Shown in pieces: positions 61,352 to 64,000 of a DNA stretch of 64,000 bases. A model generated the notes under the pieces. That model did no database searches and was not told the DNA's origin. It worked only from the letters and a program-made list of their open reading frames with translations. The DNA comes from Varibaculum timonense_A (GTDB lineage Bacteria > Actinomycetota > Actinomycetes > Actinomycetales > Actinomycetaceae): contig NZ_JAQEVU010000004.1 in the NCBI RefSeq assembly GCF_027694345.1, forward strand, positions 173,087 to 237,086. Reading direction: 5' to 3'. A program made the position numbers and the translations under genes. Within the stretch, counting starts at the first letter, position 1. Every line of letters begins with the position of its first letter.

Positions 61352-61951
61352 GTGGAGATTATTTCCAGCAGCTTGTTTGATGAGTGGCTAAAAAAGCTGA
61401 AAGACAAGCATGCGCAGCGACGTATTTTGCATGCGATAGCCAGATGTGAAGCGCACGCTATGATGCTCGGAGATATTAAAGCGGTTGGTGGAAAAGTTAG
61501 CGAGTTGAGATTTCATTTCGGTTCCGGCTATCGCGTTTACTACACGCAGCTGGGTGCATTGACAGTTTTCCTGCTAGCTGGCGGAGATAAATCCAGTCAA
61601 ACCAGAGATATTCAAATTGCCCAAGAACTCGCACAACAGGTAAGGGGGGGAGCAGTAATGAGTAAGGTGACATTTTCAGCCTTCGATGCAAGTAAATATC
61701 TTGATAGCCAAGAGGCAATGAATGACTATCTGGCTATTGCACTCGAAGATGGTGACACAAAAACCGTACAGGTTGTTTTACGTGATATTGCGCGGGCTCA
61801 CGGCATGACTCAGCTTGCTAAAGAAACGGAACTCAACCGTGAATCGCTCTACAAATCTCTATCGAAAGACGGTAACCCATCCTTTGCGGCTATCACGAGG
61901 ATAATGAAAGCCCTCGGACTTAGAATGACGCTCGCTGAACAAAAAATCTAG
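61352..61951 (+). CDS. HI1419/HI1420-type toxin-antitoxin, in-frame fusion
   Basis: This 199-residue reading frame joins two normally separate proteins. Residues 1 to about 97 are a RelE/HigB-superfamily addiction-module killer protein (FDEWLKKLKDKHAQRRIL; KVSELRFHFGSGYRVYY; LLAGGDKSSQTRDIQIAQELA). Residues 103-199 are the matching HTH antidote (MSKVTFSAFDASKYLDSQEA; RAHGMTQLAKETELNRESLYKSLS; ITRIMKALGLRMTL). The join lies at a seven-G tract (61644-61650). With six Gs the toxin would end in TAA overlapping the antitoxin ATG (TAATG), the standard arrangement. Either there was a +1 slippage or sequencing error, or the locus switches between fused and separate products. The antitoxin can probably still start internally at 61658. 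Confidence 0.85.
   Translation: MEIISSSLFDEWLKKLKDKHAQRRILHAIARCEAHAMMLGDIKAVGGKVSELRFHFGSGYRVYYTQLGALTVFLLAGGDKSSQTRDIQIAQELAQQVRGGAVMSKVTFSAFDASKYLDSQEAMNDYLAIALEDGDTKTVQVVLRDIARAHGMTQLAKETELNRESLYKSLSKDGNPSFAAITRIMKALGLRMTLAEQKI
61658..61951 (+). CDS. Antitoxin (HigA-like HTH antidote), internal start
   Basis: ATG 61658 with AGGGGGGAG 5-6 nt upstream would give a free 97-residue antitoxin. It has an XRE-like helix-turn-helix (MTQLAKETELNRESLYKSL) and the family's conserved NPSFAAITRIMKALGL. It would neutralise the toxin and repress the operon through the palindrome at 61327-61342. It is in frame with the upstream toxin in this sequence, so it may exist both free and fused. Confidence 0.7.
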   Translation: MSKVTFSAFDASKYLDSQEAMNDYLAIALEDGDTKTVQVVLRDIARAHGMTQLAKETELNRESLYKSLSKDGNPSFAAITRIMKALGLRMTLAEQKI

Positions 61952-62118
61952 ACCTGTGCGAAGAATATGTAGCTATTGCGCCGTGCCTACAAATGCATTG
62001 TAGAACCGGTGTAAGGGAAACGTTGGCTAGAAAACTGGGGGAGTGAGGGTAGGCTGGCAAGGTAGCCAAAGCGAGGTAGCGTGACTGGTGACGGTAACGT
62101 TAGGCAATAAAGGAAACC

Positions 62119-63810
62119 GTGGTGAGTGGAGTAGGTAGCCGACGGCGGGCGGCGGAACTTTTCGTGCAACAGTGGGCAGGTCACGGCTATGAAAAGGGTG
62201 AAACCCACAGTTTTTGGCTGTCTTTGCTGCAAGACGTGTTGGGAATGCGCGAGGTATCCACCAAGTGTCGCTTCGAGCAGCGCACGCGGGCGGGCGGATT
62301 CATTGACGTGGTGATTCCCTCGGCACGCACCATTGTGGAACAAAAATCTTCCGGCGTGAACCTAGATCGAGGCGAGCTGCGCCAAGGGCAAATGGTTACC
62401 CCTTTTGAACAGGCTAAACGTTATGCTGATGCGCTACCGAATCGGCAACGCCCAGATTTTATTATTGTTTGCAACTTCGAGTGTTTCCGCGTTCACGACC
62501 TAAACAAGGATGACCCTGCCGGTGACTATATCGAGTTTTCATTAACGGAACTGCCCGAACAATCTTATCTACTCGATTTTTTGATTGACCCGGCATATTC
62601 GCGTACGGAAAAGGAACGTCAAGTCTCAATCCGCGCCGGGCAGCTGATTGGAAAGCTGCATCGCGGTCTATTGGAACAATACCAAGACCCAGATTCTGCC
62701 TGGTCACAGCACTGCCTAAATGTTCTGTGTGTGCGGCTGGTGTTCTGTCTTTTTGCCGAGGACGCGGGGCTATTTGGTAAGGATGCACTACTGCGTTACC
62801 TGCGAGGTTTTACCGCTTCCCAAACCCGAGGTGCGTTGCAACGCCTGTTCAAAGTGCTAGATACCCCACTTGAGCAGCGAGATCCCTATTTGGAGGAAGA
62901 ACTCGCGGCTTTTCCTTATGTTAATGGGGGACTGTTTCGCGATTCTGCTGCTGGCACTGGTGTTGCTACGGGATTTGGTGATGGAGAGGACGCGCTGACG
63001 GAGGCTAGTAAAGCTAGCGTTTTTCCGTCCTCTTTGGCAGGAGAGACTGGCCGAGCCTTAGAGATTCCGAACTTTACCGAGCAGCTGCGGAACCTTTTAC
63101 TTAACGAGGTGTCGCAAGGAACTGACTGGTCACAGATTTCTCCCACTGTCTTTGGGGGCGTGTTTGAATCGACTTTGAATCCGGAAACTCGCCGCAGCTC
63201 CGGGATGCACTACACCAGCCCGGAAAATATCCATCGGGTGATTGATCCGCTGTTCCTTGATGGCTTAAAGAATGAGCTTGAGGGGATTCTGTCTGATCCT
63301 GGGATTTCGGATAGGTCGCGGCGGGCGAAACTGCGGGCTTATCAAAATCGTTTAGCCAGTTTTACCTGGCTGGATAGCGCTTGCAGATCTGGAAACTTCC
63401 TTACCGAAACCTATATCGAGGTGCGGCGCCTGGAAAACCAGGTGATTGCGGAGCTAGAGCGGGGACAACAGGCTTGGGAGTTCGAGCAAGAGGGTGCCGC
63501 GACTAACCAGATAAAAGTGAATCTGGGACAGTTCTATGGGATTGAAATTAATGATTTCGCAGTCGCGGTGGCGCGCACGGCGCTGTGGATTGTCGAACTG
63601 CAAGCTAATGGGGAAACGGCGGCGATTTTGCAGCGGGAAGTAGCGGATTTACCACTGCAAGATGACTCCAATATTGTGCTGGCGAACGCGGTTCGCATGG
63701 ACTGGCGGCAGCTGTTACCTGCCGAAAAATGCTCGTTTTTAATCAGCAAACGTTGGATTGACATATTGATACAAGATAACGATGTGTGCGGTTTAACGCT
63801 TGCCGTATAA
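62119..63810 (+). pseudogene. MmeI-type (type IIL) restriction-methyltransferase, truncated
   Basis: A 563-residue ORF starts at GTG 62119 after AAAGGAAA. The N-terminal PD-(D/E)xK-like nuclease region includes GGFIDVVIPSARTIVEQKSSG. A helical spacer follows (LCVRLVFCLFAEDAGLFGK), then the methyltransferase start (FGGVFESTLNPETRRSSGMHYTSPENIHRVIDPLFLD). SAM motif I reads WLDSACRSGNFLTETYIE where the family has DPACGSGNF. IEINDFAVAVARTALWIVE is intact. Homology stops after residue about 535 (RQLLPAEKC), before the catalytic NPPF motif, and an unrelated tail ends at 63810. MmeI-type proteins are about 900 residues or more, so this is a 5' fragment. It is probably non-functional as a methyltransferase. 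Confidence 0.75.
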
Positions 63811-64000
63811 GGAATACGGCGGTACTAGCTAAGACGTGAGAATAGAGCCGATCTGAGTTTCTACACCGAGCAAAGGTTCCCAAGATACTAGGGTGGGGTC
63901 GCTCTTTTAGAGAGACCGTATTCTTTGTCTTCCTTTCTACTTGGCAGCTGTGTGGTTTCAGGAGATGTGTCCGTTTTTCTTGGGGTTGGGGTTTTAAGAT
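63811..64000. other. Unassigned right-edge sequence, possible insertion-element end
   Basis: No supported gene. All frames are interrupted or lack family similarity. TGTCCGTTTTTCTTGGGGT (63968-63986) has the general look of an IS3-type terminal sequence, and it follows the break in the MmeI-type gene. This is weak and cannot be confirmed without sequence beyond 64000. Confidence 0.2.

Noticed and set aside
61987..62343. 118-codon minus-strand ORF at the start of the MmeI-type gene
   Set aside because: Shadow of the restriction gene's conserved N-terminus.

Overview
The window looks like part of the chromosome of a medium-GC actinobacterium, plausibly of the Actinomycetaceae (Varibaculum- or Actinomyces-like). 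The main reasons are a WhiB regulator, DUF3152 and DUF3017 proteins, TatA/TatC, a menaquinone pathway with a geranylgeranyl-reductase-like flavoprotein, a 14-gene nuo operon, frequent GTG starts, and several promoters whose -10 box lies 6-7 nt before the start codon (leaderless mRNAs). The genus is an inference. Nothing here identifies it by itself.

Left end (1-8.45 kb). This is the most unusual part: a divergent cluster around one near-consensus DtxR/IdeR-type iron box (4372-4390). The minus strand carries, in order, a 34-residue RiPP precursor candidate (4318-4214), a fused TOMM cyclodehydratase (leader-binding domain plus YcaO), and two ABC exporter-type half-transporters, the second cut by the window edge. 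The precursor's C-terminal part reads HCHHGATQQSFAWR. The plus strand carries a short prolyl-oligopeptidase-like hydrolase followed by a complete FecCD/FecB/FecE-type metallophore uptake system. The arrangement suggests an iron-controlled, ribosomally made azoline peptide, possibly a metallophore that is made, exported, re-imported and then cleaved. A KilA-N gene remnant ends the block.

8.7-24 kb is mostly housekeeping: CDF transporter, purC, a stress membrane protein, an endonuclease/phosphatase-fold protein, msrB, MscS channel, three tRNAs (Glu, Asp, Phe), thiL, tatC/tatA, a sirtuin, a degenerate MenE-like protein, menA, a PLDc_N protein, a histidine phosphatase, a HAD phosphatase and menG.

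24-42.7 kb is a respiratory block: a menaquinone reductase-like flavoprotein, a coupled 36-codon small ORF, nuoA to nuoN, and a polyprenyl diphosphate synthase that would make the menaquinone side chain. With menA, menG and the MenE-like gene upstream, quinone synthesis and Complex I sit close together.

42.7-64 kb mixes core genes (ppdK, whiB, guaB, a DnaQ-like exonuclease, HAD, tRNA-Arg, nadE, pepC, MFS) with accessory modules. These are an AlbA_2/ATPase regulator flanked by two 95%-identical arrays of CTACTGGAAA-type repeats; a DUF3800 gene preceded by a two-hairpin RNA and bracketed by inverted repeats; a HI1419/HI1420-type toxin-antitoxin pair read as one protein across a seven-G tract; and a truncated MmeI-type restriction-modification gene with a damaged methyltransferase motif. 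I see no CRISPR array and no rRNA.
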